Made by a program: the position numbers and the translations under genes
Shown here: one piece after another, positions 16,095 to 24,668 of the stretch
How the letters are laid out: the number at the start of each line of letters is the position of its first letter
Position numbering within the stretch: the stretch's first letter is position 1
The notes under the pieces: model-generated
Told to the model about the DNA's origin: nothing
The model's database searches: none
Seen by the model: the letters and a program-made list of their open reading frames with translations, nothing else
Assembly: GCF_004310425.1 (NCBI RefSeq)
Contig: NZ_SIUB01000001.1
Coordinates: 496,001 to 560,000, forward strand
Source of the DNA: Hansschlegelia quercus
GTDB taxonomy: Bacteria; Pseudomonadota; Alphaproteobacteria; Rhizobiales; Methylopilaceae
Direction: 5' to 3'
Length of the DNA: 64,000 nucleotides

Positions 16095-16970
16095 ATGACG
16101 CTCGTCGACATCGAAGCCCGAAAGGCCCGGACAAAGGCCTGGTTCGAGGAACTGCGCGACCGGCTGCACGCCGCCTTCGAGGCTCTTGAAGACGAATCGA
16201 CGGCGGACGGCGCGCCCGGCCGGTTCGAGCGGACGCCCTGGTCGCGCACCGATCACACCGGCGCGGATGGCGGCGGCGGCGTGATGGGGCTGATGAAGGG
16301 ACGGGTATTCGAGAAGGTCGGCATCCACGTCTCGACCGTCCACGGCGAGTTCGCGCCCGAGTTCCGCAAGGACATTCCGGGCGCGATGGAGGCGCCGGGG
16401 TTTTGGGCGTCGGGCATCTCGCTCATCGCTCACCCCGTGAACCCAAACGTGCCGACTGTGCATATGAACACCCGACAGGTCGTGACCAGCAAAGCCTGGT
16501 TCGGCGGCGGCGCGGACTTGACGCCTGTGCTCGACCGCCGGCGGTCTCAAGAAGACCCGGACACGCAGGCGTTCCACGCGGCGTTCAAGCGAGCCTGCGC
16601 GGCGCATGCGGTCGCGGACTACCCGAAGTTCAAGGCGTGGTGCGACGACTACTTCATGCTGAAGCACCGCAACGAACCGCGTGGCGTCGGCGGCATATTC
16701 TACGATTGGCTCGACACCGGCGAGTTCGAGGCCGACTTCGCCTTCACCCGCGCGGTCGGCGAGGCTTTTCTTGACGTGTACCCGCACATCGTGCGTGCGA
16801 ACTTCGGGAAGAGCTGGGAGCAGAAGGACCGCGACGAACAGCTCGTCCGCCGCGGGCGCTACGTCGAGTTCAACCTGCTTTACGACCGCGGCACGATCTT
16901 CGGGTTGAAGACCGGGGGCAACGTGGCGTCGATCTTGTCGTCGCTTCCGCCGCATGCGGCTTGGCCGTGA
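16095..16970 (+). CDS. hemF: Oxygen-dependent coproporphyrinogen III oxidase
   Basis: A 291-residue cytoplasmic enzyme that oxidatively decarboxylates coproporphyrinogen III to protoporphyrinogen IX with O2 in haem synthesis. Family blocks are all present: '[20 protein letters not shown]' followed by ADLTP, '[20 protein letters not shown]' followed by GIFYDWL, and the C-terminal '[20 protein letters not shown]', ending [10 protein letters not shown]. It probably shares a transcript with trmL. It is convergent with the cca cluster. Proximity to the haem-rich bc1 operon is suggestive but not proof of shared control. Confidence 0.96.
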   Translation: MTLVDIEARKARTKAWFEELRDRLHAAFEALEDESTADGAPGRFERTPWSRTDHTGADGGGGVMGLMKGRVFEKVGIHVSTVHGEFAPEFRKDIPGAMEAPGFWASGISLIAHPVNPNVPTVHMNTRQVVTSKAWFGGGADLTPVLDRRRSQEDPDTQAFHAAFKRACAAHAVADYPKFKAWCDDYFMLKHRNEPRGVGGIFYDWLDTGEFEADFAFTRAVGEAFLDVYPHIVRANFGKSWEQKDRDEQLVRRGRYVEFNLLYDRGTIFGLKTGGNVASILSSLPPHAAWP

Positions 16971-17009
16971 AGCGCACGGCGCGCGCGCTGAGTGCTCGAC
17001 GTTCTGTTG

Positions 17010-18230
17010 CTAAGACTTGCGCGTGTTTTCCAGGATAGCTTCCACGATTCTCGCTGCGTCCTCCGGAAACCCCGCCTCAACCCACGCGGCCTCCGCAGCC
17101 TTCAGCGCCCGCCCGAGCGCTGGGCCCTCCAGCCCGCGCGCCTTGAAGTCCGCAGCCGTCAGCGGGAATGTTGGCGGCGTCCAGCGGTCCGGCAGCGTGA
17201 TCAGCGCCGACCAATCCTCATCCCGCGCATCGACCGCCGCCAGCCGGGCGCGGTCGCGATAGGCGCTCTCGCCCAGCCAGTAGAGTGCGCGCCTGGCGGC
17301 GTCCTCGCCATCCGCGGGGGACAAGGCCGGCGTAACGTCCGCGATCGCCTCGAGCCGCTTCGATTCCACGTTCGAGAGCCGCAGCCGCGCTTTCAGCCGC
17401 GCGGCGTCCTCGCTGGTGAACTGCAGCAGCGCGGCGAGCCGCAGCAACGCGTCCGGGCGGTCGGCGTCCCGATCCACGAACCGGGCCAAGCGCGACAGGC
17501 GCGGGGCTCCGCCCGTCAGCGGCGCCAGAAGTCCCGCTTGCGCCATGGCGGCGACCGTCTCGGCAGCGCGCGGCGCGACGAGAAGTTTCAGGAGTTCGGC
17601 GCGCACGCGCTCGCCTGAAAGCCGCAAGAGCCCGTCACGCTCCGCGATCGTCGCCGCGAAGCCTGCCTCGTCCAATGGCCCACGGGCGAAGCGGGCGTGG
17701 AAGCGGAAGAAGCGCAGCGTGCGCAGATAGTCTTCGCGGATGCGCTCCCGCGCGTCGCCGATGAAGCGTACGCGCCCGGCGGCGAGATCCTCGAGGCCGC
17801 CGACATGATCGTGGACGATTCCGTCGCCGTCGAGCGTGAGCCCGTTGATCGTGAGGTCGCGGCGGCGCGCGTCCTGCGCCCAGTCACGCGTGAAGGACAC
17901 GACCGCGCGGCGACCATCGGTCTCGACGTCGCGCCGCAGCGTCGTCACCTCGAAGGGCTTGCCCTCAATCACCACCGTCACGGTGCCGTGCTCGATGCCG
18001 GTCGGCACGGGCTTCCAGCCGTTCGCCTTGGCGCGGGCGATGACGGTCTCCGGAACCGCCGTGGTGGCGATGTCGATGTCGCCGCGCGCGAGACCGAGCA
18101 TCGCGTCGCGCACCGCGCCGCCATTGACGCGGGCTTCTTCGCCATCCGAATCCAGCGCCGCAAGTAGCGCCGCGAGCGGCGTCTCGCGGAGCCAGCCGGC
18201 GTCCGGAACCCGCGCGGTCGCCTCGCTCAT
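17010..18230 (-). CDS. cca: CCA tRNA nucleotidyltransferase / poly(A) polymerase family protein
   Basis: A 406-residue class II nucleotidyltransferase. Head-domain motifs are 'VNGGAVRDAML' with 'RGDIDIATTA' (catalytic Asp pair), 'RRDLTINGLTLD', and the neck motif 'EDYLRTLRFFRFHARF'. The enzyme adds or repairs the 3'-CCA of tRNAs. The tRNA-Lys gene in this window encodes its CCA, so repair would be its role for that tRNA. The start ATG at 18230 overlaps the DUF6111 stop (ATGA). It is the last gene of the coupled cluster DUF1285-NUDIX-DUF6111-cca, whose neighbouring genes overlap by 4 bp, suggesting one transcript and coupled translation. Confidence 0.9.
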   Translation of the reverse strand: MSEATARVPDAGWLRETPLAALLAALDSDGEEARVNGGAVRDAMLGLARGDIDIATTAVPETVIARAKANGWKPVPTGIEHGTVTVVIEGKPFEVTTLRRDVETDGRRAVVSFTRDWAQDARRRDLTINGLTLDGDGIVHDHVGGLEDLAAGRVRFIGDARERIREDYLRTLRFFRFHARFARGPLDEAGFAATIAERDGLLRLSGERVRAELLKLLVAPRAAETVAAMAQAGLLAPLTGGAPRLSRLARFVDRDADRPDALLRLAALLQFTSEDAARLKARLRLSNVESKRLEAIADVTPALSPADGEDAARRALYWLGESAYRDRARLAAVDARDEDWSALITLPDRWTPPTFPLTAADFKARGLEGPALGRALKAAEAAWVEAGFPEDAARIVEAILENTRKS

Positions 18231-18502
18231 TTCGAGTCCGGCTCGACGATCCGTCCGGGCACGAAGACGCCGTTTTCGGTGTGCGCGGGGACGTAGAGCG
18301 CGCGCGTCGAGCCGCCGGTCGTCAGCGCGAGGATCGCGAGACTTGCCAGAGTGACGGCGGTTCCGGCGGCGACCAGCCAGACGAGCGGAACGCCGCGCCA
18401 ACGTTCGGGCGCGCGCCAGCCCTTGCCCGTCAACCAGAGGAAGATCGCGTAGCCGAAGAACGGCAGCAGGAAGAGCAGAGCTTGGAACGCGATGCGGCTC
18501 AT
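18227..18502 (-). CDS. DUF6111 family membrane protein
   Basis: A 91-residue protein with two transmembrane helices (about residues 5-22 and 38-60), starting MSRIAFQALLFLLPFFGYAI. The pattern through 'WLTGKGWRAPERWRG' matches the DUF6111 family. Function is unknown. ATG 18502 overlaps the NUDIX stop and its own stop overlaps the cca start, so it is held between them by 4-bp overlaps. The family is repeatedly found between these two genes in relatives, as I recall. Confidence 0.8.
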   Translation of the reverse strand: MSRIAFQALLFLLPFFGYAIFLWLTGKGWRAPERWRGVPLVWLVAAGTAVTLASLAILALTTGGSTRALYVPAHTENGVFVPGRIVEPDSK

Positions 18503-19131
18503 GGCCCGTAGAGCCGATCGTAAAGGTTCTTCACCATGCCCGCTGTCACGCCCCAGATGTTCCGCTCGCCCCACGGCATATGGTGCACGGAGCGCACGCC
18601 GCCGCGCCATTCGCGGGATTCGATCAGGTGGTTCTCCTCGCTCATCAGATGCGCGAAGGGAACCTCGAACGCGTCCGCGACTTCGCCCGGCGACAGCGTC
18701 AGCCGGTAAGAGGGGTCGATCTCGGCGACGACGCCGATGATGCCGAAGCCGGAATAGGTGACGTAAGGGTCGAGATAGCCGATCGGCCGGACCAGCGCCG
18801 GGTCGAGCCCGACCTCCTCTTCCGCCTCGCGCAGCGCGGTGGCGAGCGGCGATGGATCGCCGGGATCGCGCTTGCCGCCGGGAAACGAGACCTGTCCGGC
18901 GTGGACCCGCAGGTCGTTCGCGCGCTGCGTGAAGAGCAGCGCCGGCTCCGGCCGCGCGATGATTCCGACTAGCACCGCGGCCGCCCGCGGAATGTGCCCG
19001 GGGTCCAGCATCTCGCGTTCGCCGACGACCACCGTCTCCGGATCGTCGGGGTCCGGCGCGTGACGAAGCAGCCGCTCCGCCGCGCGGGCGCGAAGATCAT
19101 CCAGCGAGAAGGCGGCGAGGTCGGTGGTCAC
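18499..19131 (-). CDS. NUDIX hydrolase, coenzyme A pyrophosphatase-like
   Basis: A 210-residue NUDIX enzyme. The NUDIX box is visible as 'GGKRDPGDPSPLATALREAEEEVGL', preceded by 'LFTQRANDLRVHAGQVSFPG', the extension typical of CoA pyrophosphatases that cleave CoA or acyl-CoA to 3',5'-ADP and phosphopantetheine. The start is GTG at 19131, overlapping the DUF1285 stop (GTGA). An open frame further upstream lacks similarity to relatives. It is part of the coupled cluster ending in cca. Confidence 0.88.
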   Translation of the reverse strand: MTTDLAAFSLDDLRARAAERLLRHAPDPDDPETVVVGEREMLDPGHIPRAAAVLVGIIARPEPALLFTQRANDLRVHAGQVSFPGGKRDPGDPSPLATALREAEEEVGLDPALVRPIGYLDPYVTYSGFGIIGVVAEIDPSYRLTLSPGEVADAFEVPFAHLMSEENHLIESREWRGGVRSVHHMPWGERNIWGVTAGMVKNLYDRLYGP

Positions 19132-19703
19132 GCAGCCTCGCTCATGTCGAAGAACACGCCGCCGGCCCATACGCCCAGTCGCCCGTCCTTCTCCTCCGCA
19201 AGCTCCACCAGGTCGTAGACCGCGGATCGCGCCAGCAGCGCCCACAGGCCGCCGCGAACCAGCACGTAAGGCTTGAAGCCGCCGTCGGCCGCTTGTCCGA
19301 ACTTCAGCGGATGCTTGGGGCCGGCGTCCACGGTCTCGTCAACATTGGTCCGGAAGCGGATGATGCGGCCGCCCCCCTCCCCTTCGCTCGCCATCTCGAC
19401 CGCGAGGAACGGCGCGTCCTCGACCTCGATCGAAAGCTTTTCGGCCGGCGTCACCAGAACGAAGCCTTCCGGGTCGCGCCGCAGCACGGTCGAGAACAGC
19501 TTGATGAGCGCGGGGCGCTGGATCGCCGAGCCCTGGTAGAGCCATACGCCGTCGGCCTTGATGACAAGGTCGAGCGCGCCGCAATGCGAGGGATTCCAGT
19601 TCTCCACCGGCGCCGGTCCGCGCGAAGAGGCCTCGCGGGCGGCCTCCGCCAACGCCTGCATCCGCGCGGAAGAGTCGGCTGTAGGAGAGTTCAGGTCGGT
19701 CAT
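19128..19703 (-). CDS. DUF1285 domain-containing protein
   Basis: A 191-residue soluble protein with the DUF1285 pattern: 'WNPSHCGALDLVIKADGVWLYQGSAIQRPALIKLFSTVLRRD' (interrupted here only for length), 'FVLVTPAEKLSIEVEDAPF' and 'FRTNVDETVDAGPKHPL'. The family fold is known structurally but no function is proven. ATG 19703 is used rather than the TTG one codon earlier. It is the first gene of the minus-strand cluster and is divergent from the MoxR operon, 220 bp away. Confidence 0.88.
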   Translation of the reverse strand: MTDLNSPTADSSARMQALAEAAREASSRGPAPVENWNPSHCGALDLVIKADGVWLYQGSAIQRPALIKLFSTVLRRDPEGFVLVTPAEKLSIEVEDAPFLAVEMASEGEGGGRIIRFRTNVDETVDAGPKHPLKFGQAADGGFKPYVLVRGGLWALLARSAVYDLVELAEEKDGRLGVWAGGVFFDMSEAA

Positions 19704-19923
19704 CAATATTCGCTCGACGCTCCCCGTGGGCCGCTCATGGCCTCGATATCGCCGGGTTCTTGGTCGCCCGTGCGTCGATCGACAATCTATGGCTCTCGGT
19801 CGTCAGGGGTAAGGCCTCGGGCCGAGATCAAGAACGTCGACGCGGCCTTGCGAGATCGCCGGTTGCAAATGAACCCATACGGTCGTCCGATGGGCGGGTC
19901 ACGAGAGCTGAGGAGCCGACACG

Positions 19924-20928
19924 ATGAGCCAGGCTGAAGGCGCGACGGATCTCGACGCGGCCATCGTGCGCGGCGCGGAAGCGATCGGCGGGCAGATCGC
20001 CGCCGCGCGCTCGGCGATCGGCGAGGTGATCTTCGGCCAGGAAAGCGTCGTCGACCACGCGCTGCTCACCGTGCTCTGCGGCGGCCATGCGCTGCTCGTC
20101 GGCGTGCCCGGCCTCGCCAAGACCAAGCTCGTCGAGGCGATGGGCACGGTGCTCGGCCTCGACGCCCGCCGCGTTCAGTTCACGCCGGACCTGATGCCAT
20201 CCGACATCCTCGGGTCCGAGGTGCTGGAGGAAGACAGCCACGGCAAGCGCTCGTTCCGCTTCCTGCGCGGGCCGGTGTTCGCCCAGCTGCTGATGGCCGA
20301 CGAGATCAACCGTGCCAGCCCGCGCACGCAATCCGCGCTGCTTCAGGCGATGCAGGAATATCATGTCACCGTCGCCGGCGCCCGCCACGACCTGCCGCGG
20401 CCGTTCCACGTGCTCGCGACCCAGAACCCTCTGGAGCAGGAGGGCACCTATCCCCTGCCCGAGGCGCAGCTCGACCGATTCCTGCTGCAGATCGACGTCG
20501 ACTATCCCTCGCGGGACGCCGAGCGCCGCATCCTGCTCGCGACCACCGGCGCGGAAGAGGCCAAGCCCCGGCAGGCGCTGTCCACCGACGATCTCATGAG
20601 CGCGCAGCGGCTGGTGCGGCGGCTGCCCGTCGGCGAGAGCGTCGTCGAGGCGATCCTCGATCTCGTGCGCTCCGCCCGGCCGGAGACCGCGGAGAAGCCG
20701 CTTGCCGAGCAGATCGCCTGGGGGCCGGGCCCCCGCGCCAGCCAGGCGCTGATGCTGGCCGTGCGTGCCCGGGCGCTGCTCGACGGCCGCTTCGCGCCAT
20801 CGATCGACGACGTCGCGGCGCTCGCCGGCCCCGTCCTGAAGCACCGCATGGCGCTGACCTTCTCGGCCCGCAGCGACGGCCAGAGCCTCGAGGGCGTCAT
20901 CGCCAAGCTCGTCGGCCGGCTCGGCTGA
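19924..20928 (+). CDS. MoxR-family AAA+ ATPase
   Basis: A 334-residue AAA+ ATPase of the MoxR group. Walker A is the unusual 'GVPGLAKTKLVE' (G-x4-GLAKT), Walker B is 'LLMADEINRASPRTQSALL', and sensor 1 lies in 'FHVLATQNPLEQEGTYPLPEAQLDRF' (shown in part). MoxR proteins act as chaperone-like ATPases for partner proteins carrying von Willebrand A-type or DUF58 domains. It is the first gene of a four-gene operon, 5 bp upstream of the DUF58 gene, with AGGAG upstream of its ATG. Confidence 0.92.
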   Translation: MSQAEGATDLDAAIVRGAEAIGGQIAAARSAIGEVIFGQESVVDHALLTVLCGGHALLVGVPGLAKTKLVEAMGTVLGLDARRVQFTPDLMPSDILGSEVLEEDSHGKRSFRFLRGPVFAQLLMADEINRASPRTQSALLQAMQEYHVTVAGARHDLPRPFHVLATQNPLEQEGTYPLPEAQLDRFLLQIDVDYPSRDAERRILLATTGAEEAKPRQALSTDDLMSAQRLVRRLPVGESVVEAILDLVRSARPETAEKPLAEQIAWGPGPRASQALMLAVRARALLDGRFAPSIDDVAALAGPVLKHRMALTFSARSDGQSLEGVIAKLVGRLG

Positions 20929-20933
20929 CAGGC

Positions 20934-21845
20934 ATGGCGGTTCGTGCGGAGATCGTCAGTCCGGAGACCTCGCGCGTCGGCGTGCGGCACGAGAACGCGG
21001 CGCTTGATCTCGCAGAAGCGCTGCCCCGGCTCGTGGTCGCAGCGCGCCGCGCCTCGGCCACCGTCGCGCATGGCCTGCACGGCCGTAGGCGATCGGGCGT
21101 CGGCGAAAACTTCTGGCAATTCCGCCGCTTCGGGCAGGGCGACCCGGTCGGCCGCATCGACTGGCGCCGCTCGGCGCGCGACGACCATGTCTATATCCGC
21201 GAGCAGGAATGGGAGGCCGCGCACACGGTCTGGCTCTGGATCGACCGCTCGCGCGGCATGTCGTTCCAGTCGAGCCTCGCGCCCGTCGCCAAGGTCGAGC
21301 GCGCCGTGGTGCTTGGCTTGGCGCTCGGCGATCTTCTGGTGCGGGGCGGTGAGCGCGTGGGCCTGCTCGGACTCGGCCGTCCGACCGCAAGCCGCGACGC
21401 TATCGAGAAACTGGCGCAAACGCTCAGCCATGCGGGAGAAAGCAACGACCATCTGCCGCCGCCGGGCAGCCCGATCGCGCGTCGCGCCGAAGCTGTCCTG
21501 ATCGGCGATCTTCTAGCGCCGGAGGCGGACATCGCCGCGGCGGTTGGCCGGCTTTCCGGCGAAGGCGGCCGCGGCCATCTGATCATGATCGCCGACCCCG
21601 CCGAGGAGACCTTCCCCTTCGCCGGCCGCACCGAATTCGTCGATCCCGACGGCTCCCTGCGCCTTGTCGCAGGCCGCGCGGAGGACTGGCGGACGGGCTA
21701 CGCCGAACGGCTCACGCGCCACCGCGCTTCTGTCGCCGAGATCGCGCGCCGCCACGGCTGGAGCTTCACCATCCACCGCACCGACCGCCCTGCGACCGAG
21801 CCGCTGCTTGCCGTCCATGTCAGGCTGCAGGAGGCCGGAGCGTGA
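20934..21845 (+). CDS. DUF58 domain-containing protein
   Basis: A 303-residue protein with the DUF58 core 'RRSGVGENFWQFRRFGQGD' followed by PVGRIDWRRSARDDHVYIRE, then a von Willebrand A-like half with 'VWLWIDRSRGMSF' in the position of the metal-ion site. Relatives partner MoxR ATPases and are proposed to be folded or activated by them. It is followed by the DUF4159 protein gene with a GTGA overlap. No membrane segment is visible. The specific target process is unknown. Confidence 0.88.
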   Translation: MAVRAEIVSPETSRVGVRHENAALDLAEALPRLVVAARRASATVAHGLHGRRRSGVGENFWQFRRFGQGDPVGRIDWRRSARDDHVYIREQEWEAAHTVWLWIDRSRGMSFQSSLAPVAKVERAVVLGLALGDLLVRGGERVGLLGLGRPTASRDAIEKLAQTLSHAGESNDHLPPPGSPIARRAEAVLIGDLLAPEADIAAAVGRLSGEGGRGHLIMIADPAEETFPFAGRTEFVDPDGSLRLVAGRAEDWRTGYAERLTRHRASVAEIARRHGWSFTIHRTDRPATEPLLAVHVRLQEAGA

Positions 21846-24655
21846 GCGCGCTTCCGCTCGCCTTCCTCAGCCCCTGGATGCTGCTCGCGCTGCTCGCGCT
21901 GCCGGCGCTCTGGCTGCTGCTCAGGGTGACGCCGCCGCGTCCGCGCAAGGTCGATTTCCCGCCGCTCCGGCTGCTGCTCGACGTCGTCGCCAAGCGCGAG
22001 ACGCCGGTCTCCACGCCGTGGTGGCTGCTGCTGCTCCGGCTCGCGATTGCCGCGCTCGTCATCTTCGCGCTGGCGAAGCCGATCTGGAACCTGAGCGAGG
22101 GCGCGACCGGGAGCGGCCCGCTTCTGGTGGTGATCGACAACGGCTTCGGCGCGGCGCCCGACTGGTCGGAACGGCTCGCGGCGGCGGAGGCCGCCATCAC
22201 GACCGCCGGCGATGGAGACCGGCCGGTCGCGCTTGCCGCCACCGCCGACCAGCCGCGGGACCTCGGGCTCTCCACGGCGAGCAAAGCGCTCGACCGGCTG
22301 CGCGTGCTGCAGCCCGAACCGTTTACGCCCGATCGCGCGTCGATTCTTCCCGCGATCCGCAAGCTGCTCGAATCCGCCGCAGGCGCGGAAGCGCTCTGGA
22401 TATCCGACGGCCTCGAAAACGGGGGCGGCCGCGCCTTCGCGGAGGGCCTGAAGGCCGCGCTCGGCGACCACCGTTTGGTGGTGCGCGTGGATCCCACATC
22501 CTCCGCCCGCGGGCTCGCCGCCGCCGAGAACCAGCCCGCCGCGATGACCGCGAAGGCGCTTCGGGCCGAGGCCTCCGGACCCGAACCCATCACCGTGCGC
22601 GCATCGGACCTTCGCGGCCGGCCGCTCGGCGAGGCGCAGGCGCGCTTCGAGACCGGCGCCCGGGAGGCGGTCGCGAGCTTCGACATGCCGGTCGAACTGC
22701 GCAACGACGTCGCCCGGCTCGAAGTCGTCGGGGCCAAGTCGGCCGGCGCAGTCCAGGTCCTCGACCAGCGCTCCAAGCGGCGCTCCGTCGGCCTCGTCAC
22801 CGGCGCGACGTCTGATGTCGCCCAGCCGCTGCTGTCGCCGACCTATTACGTCGCGCGGGCGCTAAAACCCTTCGCTGATGTCCGCGAGGCGCGCGGACAA
22901 GGCCCGAACCAGGCCGTCGAGGCGTTCATCGCAGAAAAGCTTCCGGCGATCGTACTGGCCGATGTCGGCGCACTGACGCCCGAGACCCACGACGCGCTCG
23001 CTGCGTGGGTCCGGAACGGCGGCGTGCTGATCCGCTTCGCGGGCCCTCGCCTCGCCGCAGCGCCGGAGGACGATCTTTCGCCGGTCAGGCTTCGGCAGGG
23101 CGGACGTATTCTCGGCGGCGCGCTCGCCTGGGAGACGCCGCAGCCGCTCGCGAGCTTTTCCCCGAACGGCCCGTTCGCGCCGCTCGCCGTGCCGAAGGAC
23201 GTCACCGTCTCCCGGCAGGTGCTAGCCGAGCCCGACGCGGATCTGCCGGACCGCGTCTGGGCGACGCTTGGCGACGGCACGCCGCTCGTGACCGGCGTGC
23301 GCGAGGGCAAGGGCCTCTCGGCGCTGTTCCACGTCACCGCCGACACGCGATGGTCGAACCTGCCGCTCTCCGGAGCCTTCGTGGACATGCTCCGCCGGAT
23401 CGTCGACCTCGCGGGATCGAACCCTCCTGCAAGGACCGAAAGCGCAGCGAACGCGCCGCAACCCGCGCAGGCCGCCGCCATGCTGTCGCCGACGCGCACG
23501 CTCGACGGCTTCGGCGCCTTCCGCAATCCACCGCCGACTGCGCGTCCCGCGCCCGCCGAAGGCCGGCCGGCGGCGACCGCCGACAATCCGCCGGGCTTTT
23601 ACGGCCCGCTCGACGCCGGGGTCGCGCTGAACGCGCTGGCCCCCGACGCCGTGCTCGCCCGCGTCGATCTCTCCGGGCTGGACGTCGGAACCGCGCCGCT
23701 CGCCGTCAGCGAGCCGACGTCGGTCGCGCCGTGGCTACTCACGTTGGCCACGATCGCGGCGATCGCCGACAGCCTGGCGGTCTTCATCCTCGGCGGCGGC
23801 ATGGCGCTGCTTGGCCGTCGACGCGCGACGACCGCCGGTCTGCTGTTCGCGGGCGGGATCGGCCTCGCCTTCGCGCTCTCCGCGCCGGCCTTCGCGCAGA
23901 CGCCGCCGAAGGACACGTTCGACGAGCGCTTCGCACTCGAAGCGACGCTCTCCACGCGGCTCGCTTATGTCGTTACCGGCGATTTCGAGGTCGACCGGCT
24001 GAGCAAGGCCGGCCTCGAAGGCCTCAGCCAGACGCTCGGCGAGCGCACGGCGCTGGAGCCCGGCGCACCGATGGCGGTCGATCCGGCGAAGGACGAGCTG
24101 TCGTTCTTCCCGCTGCTCTACTGGCCGGTGGTCGACGGGCAGCCGACCCCGACGCCGGCGACGCTCGCGCGCATCGACGCCTATATGAAGCAGGGCGGCG
24201 CGATCCTGTTCGACACGCGCGACGCGCTGACCGCCACGCCCGGCGCGCAGAACGAGACGCTCAAGCGCCTGCTCGCCGGTCTCGACGTGCCGGCGCTCGA
24301 AAAGGCGCCGCCGGACCATGTGCTGACGAAGGCCTTCTACCTGCTGAACGATTTTCCCGGGCGCTATGCAGACAGCCCGCTTTGGGTCGAGGCGCTGCCG
24401 CCCGCCGAAGACGGCGAGGAGCGCCCGGCGCGCGCGGGCGACGGCGTCTCGCCCGTGATGATCACCGGCGCAGACCTCGCCGCCGCCTGGGCGGTGGGCG
24501 CCGACGGCATGCCGCTGCTGCCGACCTCAGGCGACGAACGCCAGCGCGAGATGGCCTACCGGGTCGGCGTCAACATCGTGATGTACACGCTGACCGGGAA
24601 CTACAAGGCGGACCAGGTGCACGTGCCAGCGCTGCTCGAAAGGCTCGGGCAGTGA
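21842..24655 (+). CDS. BatA-like membrane protein with C-terminal DUF4159 domain
   Basis: A 937-residue inner-membrane protein. The N-terminus has two helices with the BatA/aerotolerance-type pattern 'LSPWMLLALLALPALWLLLR' and 'LLLRLAIAALVIFALAKPIW', followed by a von Willebrand A-like domain. A second pair of membrane segments (about residues 630-690) is followed by the DUF4159 domain, with 'PLLYWPVVDGQPTPTPATLARIDAYMKQGG' (shortened) and 'GAILFDTRDA'. The start is GTG 21842, overlapping the DUF58 stop. The architecture suggests a periplasm-facing platform working with the MoxR/DUF58 pair. Confidence 0.85.
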   Translation: MSALPLAFLSPWMLLALLALPALWLLLRVTPPRPRKVDFPPLRLLLDVVAKRETPVSTPWWLLLLRLAIAALVIFALAKPIWNLSEGATGSGPLLVVIDNGFGAAPDWSERLAAAEAAITTAGDGDRPVALAATADQPRDLGLSTASKALDRLRVLQPEPFTPDRASILPAIRKLLESAAGAEALWISDGLENGGGRAFAEGLKAALGDHRLVVRVDPTSSARGLAAAENQPAAMTAKALRAEASGPEPITVRASDLRGRPLGEAQARFETGAREAVASFDMPVELRNDVARLEVVGAKSAGAVQVLDQRSKRRSVGLVTGATSDVAQPLLSPTYYVARALKPFADVREARGQGPNQAVEAFIAEKLPAIVLADVGALTPETHDALAAWVRNGGVLIRFAGPRLAAAPEDDLSPVRLRQGGRILGGALAWETPQPLASFSPNGPFAPLAVPKDVTVSRQVLAEPDADLPDRVWATLGDGTPLVTGVREGKGLSALFHVTADTRWSNLPLSGAFVDMLRRIVDLAGSNPPARTESAANAPQPAQAAAMLSPTRTLDGFGAFRNPPPTARPAPAEGRPAATADNPPGFYGPLDAGVALNALAPDAVLARVDLSGLDVGTAPLAVSEPTSVAPWLLTLATIAAIADSLAVFILGGGMALLGRRRATTAGLLFAGGIGLAFALSAPAFAQTPPKDTFDERFALEATLSTRLAYVVTGDFEVDRLSKAGLEGLSQTLGERTALEPGAPMAVDPAKDELSFFPLLYWPVVDGQPTPTPATLARIDAYMKQGGAILFDTRDALTATPGAQNETLKRLLAGLDVPALEKAPPDHVLTKAFYLLNDFPGRYADSPLWVEALPPAEDGEERPARAGDGVSPVMITGADLAAAWAVGADGMPLLPTSGDERQREMAYRVGVNIVMYTLTGNYKADQVHVPALLERLGQ

Positions 24656-24668
24656 AAGCGTATTCCGC